This document shows, piece after piece, positions 44,638 through 55,356 of a DNA stretch of 64,000 bases. The notes below the pieces were generated by a model. That model made no database searches. It saw only the letters and a list, made by a program, of their open reading frames with translations, and was not told where the DNA came from. The position numbers were made by a program, and so were the translations under genes. Each line of letters opens with the position of its first letter. The stretch's first letter is position 1. Origin of the DNA: Phocoena phocoena (lineage: Eukaryota > Chordata > Mammalia > Artiodactyla > Phocoenidae); contig NC_089236.1 in the NCBI RefSeq assembly GCF_963924675.1, positions 64,007,306 through 64,071,305 on the forward strand, given 5' to 3'.

Positions 44638-46743
44638 TTTACTTAACTTACTTGTTTGGGGTCTCCTTTTCACAGGCTTCAGGTTTGTAGTTCCCATTGT
44701 TTTTGGTGTCTGACCCCAGTGGCTCAGGTTGGTTCAGTGGGTTGTGTAGGCTTCCTGATGGAGGGGACTGGTGCCTGTATTCTGGTGGATGAGGCTGGAT
44801 CTTTTCTTTCTGGTGGGCAGGACCACGTCTGGTGGTGTGTTTTGGGGTGTCTGTTACCTTATGATTTTAGGCAGTTTCTCTACTAATGGGTGGGCTTGTG
44901 TTCCTGTCTTGCTAGTTGTTTGGCATGGGGTGTCCAGCCCTGAAGCTTGCTGATCATTGAGTGGAGCTGGGTCTTAACGTTGAGACAGAGATCTCTGGTG
45001 AGCTCTCACCAATTGATATTATGAGGGGCTGGGAAGTTTCTGGTGGACCAATATCCTAAACTCGGCTCTCCCACCTCATAGGCTCAGGCCTGACACCCGG
45101 CCAGAGCACTAAGACCCTGTCAGCCCCACAGCTCAGAAGAAAAGGGAGAAAAGAAAAAAAAAAGAAAAAGAAAAAAAAATAGTTATTTAAATAAAAAATG
45201 TTCAAATAAAAATAAGTATTTTTTTAAAAAAGAAGAGAGCAACCAAACCAATAAACAAATGTACCAATGATAGCAAGCAATAAAACCTATCCTTAAAAAA
45301 AAAAAAGGACAAACAGAACCCTAGGACAAATGCTAAAAGCAAACCTATACAGACAAAATCACACAAAGAAGCATAGACATACACACTAACAAAAAGGGAA
45401 AAAGGAAAAAAAATATAAATATTGAAAAAAAAAAGGAAGAGAGAAATCAAATCAATAAACAAATCTACCAATGATAATAAGCTCTAAATACTAAACTAAG
45501 ATAAACGTAAAACTGGACACAAATTAGACACATAAAGCAAACCCCAAGTCTATAGATTGCTCCCAGTGTCCACTGCCTCAGTTTTGGGATGATTCGGTGT
45601 CTCTTCCACAGATGCAGGGTACACCAAGTTTATTGTGGAGATTTAATCCACTGCTCCTGAGGCTCACAGAGAAATTTCCCTTTCTCTTGTTTGTTCACAC
45701 AGCTCCTGGGTTTCAGCTTTGGGTCTGGCCTCACCTCTGCTTGTAGGTCACCCTCTGGTGTCTGTTCCCCACCCAGACCGGAGGGAGTTAAAGGGGCTCT
45801 GGCACACTCAGGTGAGGAGGAAGTAGGGGTTTGGAATGCGGGAAGAGCCTGTGGCAGCAGAGGCTGGCATGACATTGCAACAGCCTGAGCTGTGCCATGT
45901 GTTCTCCCGGGGAAATTGTCCCTGGATCACATGACCCTGGCAGCGGCGGGCTGTACAGGCTCCCAGGAGGGGAGGTGTGGATAGTGACCTGTGCTTGCAT
46001 ACAGGCTTCTTGGTGGCTGCAGCAGCAGCCTTAGCATTTCATGCCCATCTCTGGTGTCCGCGCTGATAGCCATGGCTTGCACCCTTCTCTGGAGCTCATT
46101 TGGGCAGTGCTCTGAATCCCCTCTCCTCATGCACCCCAAAACAATGATCTCTTAACTCTTAGGCTGGTCCAGACTTTTCACTGGACTCCCTCCTGGCTAG
46201 CTGTGGTGCACTAGCCCCCTTCAGGCTGTGTTCATGCAGCCAACCCCAGTCCTCTCCTTGGGACCTGACCTCCGAAGCCCAAGCCTCAACTCCCAGCCCC
46301 CACCTGCCCCGGCAGGTGAGCAGCCAAGCCTCTCGGGCTGGTGAGTGCCGGTCGGCACCGATCCTCTGTGTGGGAATCTCTCCGCTTTGCCCTCCACACT
46401 TCTGTGGCTGCGCTGTCCTCCGCGGTTCCGAAGCTTCCCCCCTGCCCACACCCCGTCTCTACCAGTGAAGGGGCTCCTAGTGTATGGAAACCTTTCCTCT
46501 TTCACAGCTCCCTCCCGGAGGTGCAGGTCCTGTCCCTATTATTTTGTCTCTGTTTTTTCTTTTTTCTTTTGCCCTACCCAGGTACGTGGAGAGTTTCTTG
46601 CCTTTTGGGAAGTCTGAGGTCTTCTGCCATCATTCAGTAGGTGTTTTGTAGGAGCTGTTCCACATGTAGATGTATTTTTGATGTATTTGTGAGGAGGAAG
46701 GTGATCTCCACGTCCTACTCCTCCATCATCTTGAAGGTCCTCC
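44638..46743 (-). promoter_or_regulatory. L1-B 5'UTR (promoter region), GC-rich
   Basis: About 2.1 kb. A 166-nt first part (46743-46578) is followed by a segment absent from L1-A (46577-45132), then 45131-44638 leading into ORF1. The segment absent from L1-A begins GTAGGG and holds a GC-rich, CpG-containing block (about 45700-46450). It ends in A-rich/T-rich tracts with a pyrimidine run of about 45 nt and CTTCTGAG. L1 5'UTRs carry an internal Pol II promoter. Frames on the plus strand here (46341-46640) are antisense and match no family I know. Confidence 0.85.
45132..46577 (-). other. Putative intron in L1-B 5'UTR (GT...AG, 1,446 nt)
   Basis: On the minus strand the donor is CTGG/GTAGGG (GT at 46577-46576). 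The acceptor is CTTCTGAG/CTGTGGGG (AG at 45133-45132), preceded by an almost pure C/T run from about 45180. L1-A joins the two outer sequences at exactly these points. The intron interpretation is inference; the sequence coincidence is seen directly. Confidence 0.7.
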
Positions 46744-47019
46744 CCTTTCAAGATTTTTTTGTGTGATTTAGAGAGTTTCCATGACATTTCATTAAGGCAC
46801 CTGAGTAAAAATGACTAAAGAGGCAAGTTCTACACAAAGGCAACAAATCATTTTGAAGCTGAAACATATAGCAGTATCTTAAAAAATAAGAACTGAATAT
46901 ATCCAACAAAACATTTCCCTCAAAGCGTTTCTTTTAATATGTTCCATTCTGTTCTGTTTTATGAAATGTTTTTCAAAAGAATAACCACTGTTATCATATA
47001 ACAGTATCCATTCATTACT
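46744..47019. other. Unique sequence flanking L1-B
   Basis: AT-rich, no feature recognised. Confidence 0.5.
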
Positions 47020-47185
47020 ATGTGGCAGGCAGTAATCTGACAGCTAGACTTACATTATCTCATTCAGACTTTATGTCAAGCCTGAAAGGTAGGTATTTTT
47101 ACCAAAATTTAAAATATGATCAAACTAGGTTATGACAAATAAAGAAACTTGCCCATGCTTAAACTTACCAAGGCTTCAAGTAATT
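47020..47185 (-). mobile_element. MIR SINE
   Basis: Minus-strand MIR: TACTATGTGGCAGGCAGTAA, CTTACATTATCTCATTCAG, CTGAAAGGTAGGTATTTTTA, AATAAAGAAACTTGCCCATG. Non-coding. Confidence 0.8.
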
Positions 47186-49119
47186 GTATTATTCTATTTA
47201 CTATGTGTATATGAACCAAGCAGAATCTTTTCCATATAGCTTTGTGCAATCTTTGAAACCTAATCAATTTAAATTTTTTCTCCCTAAATTAACTAGGTTT
47301 CTTCTTCCAAAATACATTTGTCCATGTCTTCATCCAGTGATTGCATCATTTACAAGGTTGATTACAGGAAGATCATAAGGGTTTGAGGAAATATTCTTAG
47401 CAACATTGCAGATGGAGCCACACATTTACCTTTTCCAGAACTGAACATGATTCTACTTTTGTCATCCAGGATTTCCAGCATTTACTAGTTGTTCAAAAGT
47501 GTCCTTCAAATGCTTAGTAAATTTCCCAGAATTCATGCTAGTTCCCATACGAACTATCAGAGTCATGGATGCCTCAGGATACGCTAAGGGTGTTAGTGGT
47601 TACTGGCTTGAGAGTGAACTTGCAAGATGCCATCATGCAAATGGTTATTTCTCTCCATGACTTTGGATCAGAATCCTAGAAACCTCGGAAAAACAATGCT
47701 AACCTCTGTGCTAAAGAATGCTAACCTCTGTGCTAAAGAATGCTAAAATGAAAAAGTAATATACTTTTGGCACTTGAATAATTCTTTCTGAGAGTTTGAC
47801 CAGATAAATCATAGAGGGAAAGCTGTAATATATTTCACAGGCAAACTTTAGTATAATCAGGAGATTGGCTTTGTACTCTTTAAGTATACTTATATCATTA
47901 TAAAGGAAGTTCAAAATTATATTCAAAGAGTTAGATTTAAATAATTACTAGGGGACAAGTGAAAGAAAATGTTAATATTTTTCAAATAACAAATATATTG
48001 TCATTATGGTACATTCCTTTTGTTCAACATTCTTGAATATCCTTAAGTAGATAAATGAGAGATACTTAGATACAGAGACACATACATGGACAAATTATTT
48101 TTTGGCTTTTGACAGCTGAGATATATATATAACTCTGATAAATTCAGGAAATCTTTTAAAGCTCTAATTTATAGTTCTGAAATAAATTGATAAAATCAAC
48201 TGGAGCTTCCTAGGGTACCAAAAAATATTCTAGCTCATTCAATTCAGCATGGTTAATTAAGTTAGCTATGTGAACAAAATCCATGTCTCATATTAAAGCC
48301 CATATCTATATTTAGGGAACTTGAAATAAGACAGTCCTCTGGAAGCTTAACAAAAATAAAAGCAACGCCTTGCTCTCTGCAGGAAAATAGGTGGAGGCCA
48401 GCCCTTTAACAGGTTTCACAGAAGTCAATAAATAACTAGAATATCTGCTGTAAATATATGTTTGAATATAAAATACTTTGGCAGGTAAGAATGTTACTTT
48501 ATTTAGGATAACCTTAGTTTCTAAAAGCCCTGAGAGGTGACAGGTAGGAAGGCAGATAGATAGAAAGACAGACAGAGAGGAAATGATTTCTGTTAAAATT
48601 CCCAGAAGAACTCATTAAAAGGAATTTTCAAGGTATAGGGATAAAGGGGATGCAAAATTTAATTTGTAACATTGACAGACTAATATTAGTTAATATCTTC
48701 TTGACTTATCAGACTATTTGGTGTTAAAATTCCTGGAAGAAAAGACACAAGACTCCCCTGGAACTGATCTCTACCTTAAAACATGGGAAGTCCAAGAGAT
48801 CCAACTGAAACTAGCTTCACTGAAAAATATAGTAGAGGTGGGAATGAGTTAGTAAACTCAGATAGTAAGAGAATAAGCATGAAGTTGGGGCTTTCTAAGG
48901 GAAATGCATATTGATTTACTTGTTTTTCTAAATTCTCAGAATCAGATTTTATAGAATAGTATGATAAGAAATAGGAAAATCTCAGCTACGGTTTAACAAT
49001 GGTTTTCTATGATCCCGGGCTTTCCTAGGTATAATATCTAGTCACACTGATATCACATCCCCACTGTAACTCTATAAATTGGGTATTATTGTGTCTATTT
49101 TAGTGTTTAAAAGAAATTC
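47186..49119. other. Unique sequence with tandem duplication
   Basis: No gene or repeat family recognised. It contains a 22-bp tandem duplication at 47695-47738 and a degenerate GATA/GACA-type tetranucleotide patch at about 48550-48580. Confidence 0.5.
47695..47738. repeat. Tandem 22-bp duplication (2 copies)
   Basis: Two perfect copies of a 22-bp unit beginning AATGCTAACCTCTGTG at 47695-47716 and 47717-47738, followed by a partial third start (AATGCTAAAATG). Confidence 0.92.
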
Positions 49120-49325
49120 TCAGTTTTCCATATACAAGTGTATTTCAAATTTGTAGGCATATAAGAACTAACAATAACTTGATAAAAATCCAGATTACAG
49201 GTCCCTTCTCTGTTGAAGTCTAATTCAGTAGGTCTGGGATGTAGATTGAAAATCTGCATTTTAAATACATAGCTACAAAGATTTTTTTTTTAGAAGCAGC
49301 CAATTTGGGGAACACTGCTTTCCAC
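49120..49325 (+). mobile_element. MER5A-like hAT element remnant
   Basis: Contains CTAATTCAGTAGGTCTGGGA, AATCTGCATTTTAAATACAT and GGGAACACTGCTTTCC, the recognisable 3' half of the non-autonomous hAT element MER5A. The 5' half is weakly preserved. Confidence 0.7.
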
Positions 49326-50014
49326 TTAGATTCTCTATGAAAGAAATTAGCAGATCTTGAGTTGAAGAGAGAGTCAAGATAATTTGTGAGAAAAATATGC
49401 ATATTTGTCTGTTTTAGAAGACAATTTTATCATCTTATAAGTGAATGAACAAGAATCACACTTTTTGTTTAATTGTACATGAATATAGGACAAAGGCACT
49501 TTTAGACTTGTGTTAACATGGCAACTGTGGCAATGTAGCCATGATCGATGTATTCATTAAAAATAACTCATGACTAGCTAACATAAGCACAGTATTATAT
49601 GAAGCCAAGATAAGCATTCAACCTAGCAACAGGTTGAATGAGGGGACAGAAAAGGTTTACAAGAAATGGTTGCTCCCTTCCAGGGACTTAAAACAATTTA
49701 AGGGAGCAAATATACATACACATGAAAATTATTAGGTAAAAGTAAACTTCTTGCACAGAATATTAATTTTATGACTAGATAATCTACTTAATGAAGAAAT
49801 TTCACAAACAATATGTATTCATCTCTAATGTAGGCAGAAGCTGTGGTGGAAGGGCCTCCTAGAAAAGTGAAGTTGACTTAGAGCCTTGAAACACAGGCAG
49901 GTATGTATGTTGGAGGGGAAGAAGGAGATCATACAGGACTGCAAAAAGAGCATGGTGCCGAGGTCTGGTGAGGGGACCAACATGAGTTGAATGTGTGCTT
50001 AACTAGGATAAAAA
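49326..50014. other. Unique sequence, possibly old unclassified repeat
   Basis: No gene seen. The part at about 49665-49970 (GCTCCCTTCCAGGGACTTAA, GGAAGGGCCTCCTAGAAAAG, AAAAAGAGCATGGTGCCGAG) resembles an ancient dispersed repeat, but I cannot name the family. Confidence 0.35.
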
Positions 50015-50029
50015 TTCTTAATAGCTTTT

Positions 50030-50242
50030 TTTTTTTTTTTTTTTTTTTTGCGGTACACGGGCCTCTCACTGTTGTGGCCTCTCCCGTTGCGCAGCCCAGG
50101 CTCCGGACGCACAGGCTCAGTGGCCATGGCTCACGGGCCCAGCCGCTCCGCGGCATATGGGATCTTCCCAGACCAGGGCACAAACCCATGTCCCCGGCAT
50201 CGGCAGGTGGACTCTCAACCACTGCGCCACCAGGGAAGCCCC
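50030..50242 (-). mobile_element. SINE I, short CHR-2 type
   Basis: Minus-strand copy with a T-run tail of about 20 nt at the left and head ending CACCAGGGAAGCCCC at the right. A perfect 15-bp duplication (TTCTTAATAGCTTTT) lies at 50015-50029 and 50243-50257. The B box reads GGTTTGTGCCC. Confidence 0.96.
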
Positions 50243-50564
50243 TTCTTAATAGCTTTTATCTTAACTTGAGAGATTTTTGGAAGAACTCTACAGGGTTTCC
50301 TTGCCATTGCACATCATCTTAAACTGCATACTCATTCATTCATTTTAAAAATTTGAGCAGTGGTCCTTGTATATATAAAGTTTTAATATTATAAATCATT
50401 ATATATTAGTGCTATTATAAAGCACTATTGTCTTCTTTAAATTATGTGTCTAGTCATATTTACTTCTTCTCCCACAAAGACAGTTGGATGATAATTTTTT
50501 AAACAAAATTATTTTAAAAACGAAAACATTTTTGTCTTCTCACTATAGCTTATCTAATATGCAC

Positions 50565-50860
50565 TAAGTCCCCTACATACAAATGAGTTCCGTTCCAAGA
50601 CCACATTTGTAAGTCCAACAAAGTTAGCCTAGGTACCCAACTAACAAAATCGGCTACATAGTACTGTACTGTAATAGTTTTATAATTATTTTCACACAAA
50701 TAATAAGTGCATAAAAAACAAACACAAAAAATAAAATTTTTAATCTTACCATACCTTGAAAAGTACAGTTGTATAGTACAACAGCTGGCGTACAGGGGCT
50801 GGCATGTACCTTTACATCTTTGAAAGTTCACAATTTGAAGGTTCGTATGTAGGGGACTTA
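50565..50860. mobile_element. Non-autonomous DNA transposon with perfect 16-bp inverted ends
   Basis: TAAGTCCCCTACATAC at 50565-50580 and its exact reverse complement at 50845-50860 enclose a 296-bp element. Its body includes TTAGCCTAGGTACCCAACTA, CTACATAGTACTGTACTGTA and ACAGCTGGCGTACAGGGGC. I recognise it as a dispersed mammalian short DNA transposon probably of the Tc1-mariner/Tigger group, but am not certain of the family name. It carries no transposase. Confidence 0.8.
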
Positions 50861-52231
50861 TTGTATTATGCTTTCAGAGTTATAACTAAAGCTCAATAGA
50901 CTGCAAGACACCAGCCCCCAAAATCCAGAAGTGCAGAAAAATGTAACTTTCTTTACACTGTTCCTTTTATTTTAAAAAATAAGGCAATTTTAATTGTTAA
51001 TGGAGACTTATTTAGCAGATAAATGCTTTCAGTGATCTGACTCAGACTTATGGCTTCATGTTGTCTCCTTCACTGAGGCTGGATGACGGCTGAAGGAAAA
51101 AAACTTCTTGTTACCCTCATGAAGTTGAATAGGCTCTTCAATCAGGTTTTCTTTTATTCATAACACTTATCTCTAGTTTGATTCCAAATGGTTTTATTTC
51201 TTGTTTTAAACTCATGTACTTGAAAATTATTAGTTTCAGTTGCACTACAAATTTACGCAAGGGCTGATGGCATCTGCGCGTAATGGATACCCTCTCAGAG
51301 TTCAGCAGTATGTACCCCTAACACAGATAAACAGGAAATGTTTTATCAGTGGCATTTCTATCAGACCTAAGAGGATCAGAGTATATAATAGTTATTATCT
51401 AATAGGCATTTTTCCTTTACAGAAAAAAAAAGTCACTAGAAATAGTAAATGATCTTTCTCATCGCTTACCACCTTCTGAGCACTTGTTTTTATTACCCCT
51501 TTACACTACCATTACAAGCACAAATACAATGCCAGTGACGAAATAATCTTTTCTCATAGCTCCTCCATCTACTATTCCTTACATTGCACTTCATAACTGT
51601 GGTCAATAGAATTTACTCAAGAGCCACATGACAACTGAGAGAAGAGAGACCTCTTTATGGTATCAGATAATGCAAGTCAGCCCTCTGGCTCCCTGTATCA
51701 TGTCCCCAGTTCCAACTCTGATTTCAGCCTCAGCTGGGATGGACAGTGCTGTGTAAGTTCCCACTGATGGTCACTCTTCTCAAGCATGCTCCACATATCT
51801 TTCTACTTTCTGCCCAGAACATGCTTCAACTCTATGAGGTCCACTTGCCCCTCATACAAACACAACCCAAAAGTACTGGGTTAATACTCCAGTGGCAACT
51901 CTAAACTATTGCAGGACAGGAGCCAGTGGATAAAGGCTCCTGCCTCCTGCCCTTGAGGTTGGCAATTTAGGAAATTCAGGTAGACATTCTGTCTACTTCT
52001 CAGGACAACTTGATGGAATCAAGAGAATGTTGTACAAGCAAAAGCAGCTACCTCAGTTATACACCTGCATGCTAACTTCATTACATCCCTTCATGAACTT
52101 CTCCTTTACCCCCGCCTCCTAGATCACCTCTTGTATAAGCTACTTGCATCCAGGTCCTTATCTCAAGCTTCACTTTCAAGGAAACACACAACTAAGACAC
52201 TTAACTTTGTTTACTACCTGTTCTTGCTTTA
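50861..52231. other. Unique sequence, possible old LTR trace
   Basis: No gene recognised. About 52080-52200 (GCCTCCTAGATCACCTCTTG, CAAGGAAACACACAACTAAG) has the look of the 3' part of an ancient LTR, but the match is too weak to classify. Confidence 0.35.
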
Positions 52232-52445
52232 GAGCAAGGACCCATAAAATTTTTCTCTAAAGGGACAGATCGCCAATGTTTGTAGTACATATGGTCTTTG
52301 TTGCTGCTGCTCACTTCTGCCATTTTAGAGTGAAAATAGCCATTGGCAATACACAACGAATGGGCCTGACTGCATTTCAATAAAACTTTATTTATAAAAA
52401 CTGGTGGTGGGCCTGATTTGGCCTGTGACGCATGGATCACTGCCC
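52232..52445 (-). mobile_element. hAT-type non-autonomous DNA transposon remnant
   Basis: Read on the minus strand: CAGGCCAAATCAGGCCCACC, TTTTTATAAATAAAGTTTTA, AATGCAGTCAGGCCCATTCG, ATGGCTATTTTCACTC and CGATCTGTCCCTTTAGAG. This is the same family as 23177-23314 in opposite orientation, and retains the AATAAAGTTTTATTG block that the other copy lost. Confidence 0.75.
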
Positions 52446-52554
52446 CGTGAATCTCCTAAATTCTTGTAATTCATTAGGATATGCTTAGATCTCCCTGAGC
52501 TTCAGTATCCTAATGATAATAAATGATGACATTCATAATTACCTTTTATTAAAA

Positions 52555-52665
52555 TTATTATGTACAAGGCACTATTCCTAGCAGGTGTTTTACACACATT
52601 ATCACGTTTTATTCCCAACATTTTTATTTCATGTGTGAAGAAACTGAATCTCAGAAAAGCTGTGT
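52555..52665 (-). mobile_element. MIR remnant
   Basis: TTATTATGTACAAGGCACTA, GTTTTACACACATTATCACG, TTTATTTCATGTGTGAAGAA and ACTGAATCTCAGAAAAGCTG follow reversed MIR order. A shorter, plus-oriented MIR-like trace (CCCTGAGCTTCAGTATCC) precedes it at about 52490-52540. Confidence 0.7.
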
Positions 52666-52976
52666 CAGCCATTCATACTGTTCGGAGTTGCAATTCTCTG
52701 CCTTCTAAATACATGATTGGGTTGCAGCTCCTGGGCCTCTTTCTAGTAAAGTGAGACCATCTAATTATTTTCAGGCAATGCGTTATGAGATTTAATTGAT
52801 GCCAAATGATCCTCCAGAGCTCTTTTCCCTTCGTGACAACTATTGCCAAGTTCCAGATATTAAGTCTCAGCTTGAGGATGACCTGATGCAACAAACACCC
52901 AAAGAGGGAGAAATACAGCTGAAATTTTGGAAGTTATCTGTTACCATTTCATATCTTAGCCATCTTGTCTAAAACA

Positions 52977-53098
52977 GAAACTAAGTAACTTGAGAATGAC
53001 AATAGATAGTAAGTGGCATAAACAAAATTTGAATATAAGTCTTCAGACTCCAAGACTTGATTTCTTTCTGTTATACCTCCCTCACTATGTATATGTCT
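52977..53098 (-). mobile_element. MIR remnant (tRNA-related half)
   Basis: GAAACTAAGTAACTTGAGAA, GATAGTAAGTGGCATAAAC, AATTTGAATATAAGTCTTCA and GACTCCAAGACTTGATTTC read as the reversed tRNA-like half of MIR. A 17-nt A-run follows at about 53111. Confidence 0.7.
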
Positions 53099-53337
53099 GT
53101 TCCTGCACATTAAAAAAAAAAAAAAAATGTTAAGGCAACTCCTTCCCGCAGTGGAAACCACTGTAATGAGTCAAAGACCTTCTTTCTTAGCTGAGTTCAA
53201 AATGCAAGAAAAGAGGAAAATGTGGAAAAGAATGAGCAAAAACAAACACTGATTCCAGGAAAAAATGTCAGGTATATGAAATTTATATTCAGCGTCCTGC
53301 CATCTCTTTCCTACTCTGACCCACAGTTCTTATAGAC

Positions 53338-53800
53338 AAAACGTTCTGGGACATCTGTCCAATCACGGAGATTTACTTTTCTGAGCTAACTATTCCCCAT
53401 TTCTCTCCAGTGAGCATGGGGACTCCCTACTCTGTGACCAGACTATTTCGAATTGACCATGGATGGACCCCTGATCCAAGATGGGACAATCAGCTGGTCT
53501 TCCCAGGGAAACTGGAATCTGGGCTGCCCACTGAAGTCAATCTTTCCATTGCACTGAGCCCATGACCTTACAATCCTGAGACTGTGAAGTAGCAGCCTTC
53601 ATCATGCCATCTGAACTAAGGTCTTCAGAGAGAGAAACATAAGCAGAAATGCAGAAGGGAGCTGAGAGACAGATACACAGAGAGTCTTCACAGCATCTGA
53701 GGTCTTTGTTCCAGGTCTAGCTGCCCTCCTGACACGGACGCTAATGAGATTTTCCTCAAGTCTGGTAATAAATTCTTTCAGTTTGCTTAAACAACATTAA
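53338..53800 (+). other. Unassigned sequence with LTR-like 3' end
   Basis: Less AT-rich than its surroundings, ending CTCAAGTCTGGTAATAAATTC, where AATAAA could be an LTR polyadenylation signal. I cannot match it to a known LTR family and see no inverted TG...CA termini with certainty. Confidence 0.3.
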
Positions 53801-55356
53801 TTTTTTTATTATTATTTGCAATCAGAGTCCTAAAAAATACAACTCCCAGCCTACGAGCACTTTTTCACAACTGCTCAAAAATTTAATGTTAATGAATGTA
53901 TTACATCTTCTAGTAAAAATAATTGATCTTAATGACTTCCTCAAAAAGACTGATGAAATATTTCAGTCTTAATTATCTTATAGGAGAACCATTAAAAATA
54001 AATATTTGATTGCAGAATCTGAGTATAAGTTGAGATATTTTAATCAATGATCTTTCCAATACTCTTCAAATTATCCTCACACCCTTTCTCACACCACACT
54101 AGTGCTAACACAGTACATGTTTCCCAACTCCAGGATCAGAAAATAAGTACTTCTTAATGCAAATAGGAAAACTGAGTAAAAGTTTAAATTTTACTATCAC
54201 AATTTATCTCCTTTTAACTAGAAAAACAGGAAGAGAATAACTAATTCAGTGTTTTGGTTTTCAAAATATGGTCAGTCCTCTTGGATTAATCTTTCCAAAA
54301 ATACATTTTAAAACACAAAGTATTCTTGCCAAAATAAAGATAAATTATTCAAACTAAACAAATATCTCATTTTTTCTCACAAAAGAAGGAATGTTATATT
54401 ATATGGTAATGTCAGTAGCAAATAACATGATTCTATAAATGTATAGACTAGCTCACTTTTCATCATTTGCTATATAAATAGAAAAAAGGTTTAGTTTTAA
54501 AAAGGAAAGGGATAAACAGCTATTTCAGAAATAAATCATTTAATCCTTTGATAAAACCATAAACATAAAATAAATATAATATGTGGACTGCATCAAAATT
54601 TCCTGAAATTCAGGAGGCTAAACTAAATTACTATTATTTGTTGCCTCAGGAGTTGCAACTGGCTGCCTTGGGAAATATATATATATATACAGCTATATAT
54701 CTTCTGGACTGTAATATAAAACAAAATTTGAGAAGACATTGTTTACTGCCTGAATATTTACAGAGTGGGAAATTTTAGCATCAATAACATTTTCAGAAAT
54801 GCTGATGTTCATCTGGGCTTAGTTTATTCTACCATAACTGCAATTAGAGGCTAATTATAATTTTATATTATCTCATCCTATACTGAACTAAATGATATTG
54901 TTTTCATTCTTATTCTTTTATGCCTTTTAATCCTATTTTTAAATTTATTCCATATAACATTTAGAAACATATTTTTGAACAGAGATTTTTCTATACAGCT
55001 TTTACTCAAATAATAAATATTTTCATAACATTGCATATACTAAAAATTTGTAAGTGATCTGTTTTCATTCAAATATTGGAATATTTACAATAAGGCAGAC
55101 CTTGATTGTTTAATGTTTAATTTTCAGCAAAACTTGATTTCACATAAGTACAGATAAGTTTTTAAATGACCTTACACTATAGAACCAGAATTTCTAAAAT
55201 ATCAATTCATTTTTATAATCACACTTTGGAGAAGACTGTGGAAACATTAAGCTGCTCACATAATATTTTCAAAGAAGTAACTACAAAATGAAAAGTAAAC
55301 TTAGCAGTGTCATCTGGCTGGCTAATTTATTTAAAATATGATAACTGTAAACCCAG
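53801..55356. other. Unique AT-rich sequence
   Basis: No exon, RNA gene or repeat recognised, apart from a short (AT)n at about 54676-54690. Confidence 0.5.

Larger units (their letters stand above)
39529..46743 (-). mobile_element. L1-B: full-length LINE-1, inactive
   Basis: Complete 7.2-kb L1 on the minus strand: 5' end at 46743 (GAGGACCTTCAAGATGATGG), long 5'UTR to 44638, ORF1 44637-43747, ORF2 43688-39890, 3'UTR and poly(A) (T-run at 39529-39537). Both ORFs carry stops and frameshifts. The ends of the flanks, CCCTCTCGATAATTTTT and CCCTTTCAAGATTTTTT, look like an imperfect target duplication. By eye it differs from L1-D by only about 8 of 270 bases in the reverse-transcriptase region, so the two are close relatives. 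Confidence 0.95.

Noticed and set aside
45500..46650. CpG-containing GC-rich region as a host CpG-island promoter
   Set aside because: It lies wholly within the 5'UTR of full-length L1-B, between matching L1 sequence on both sides.
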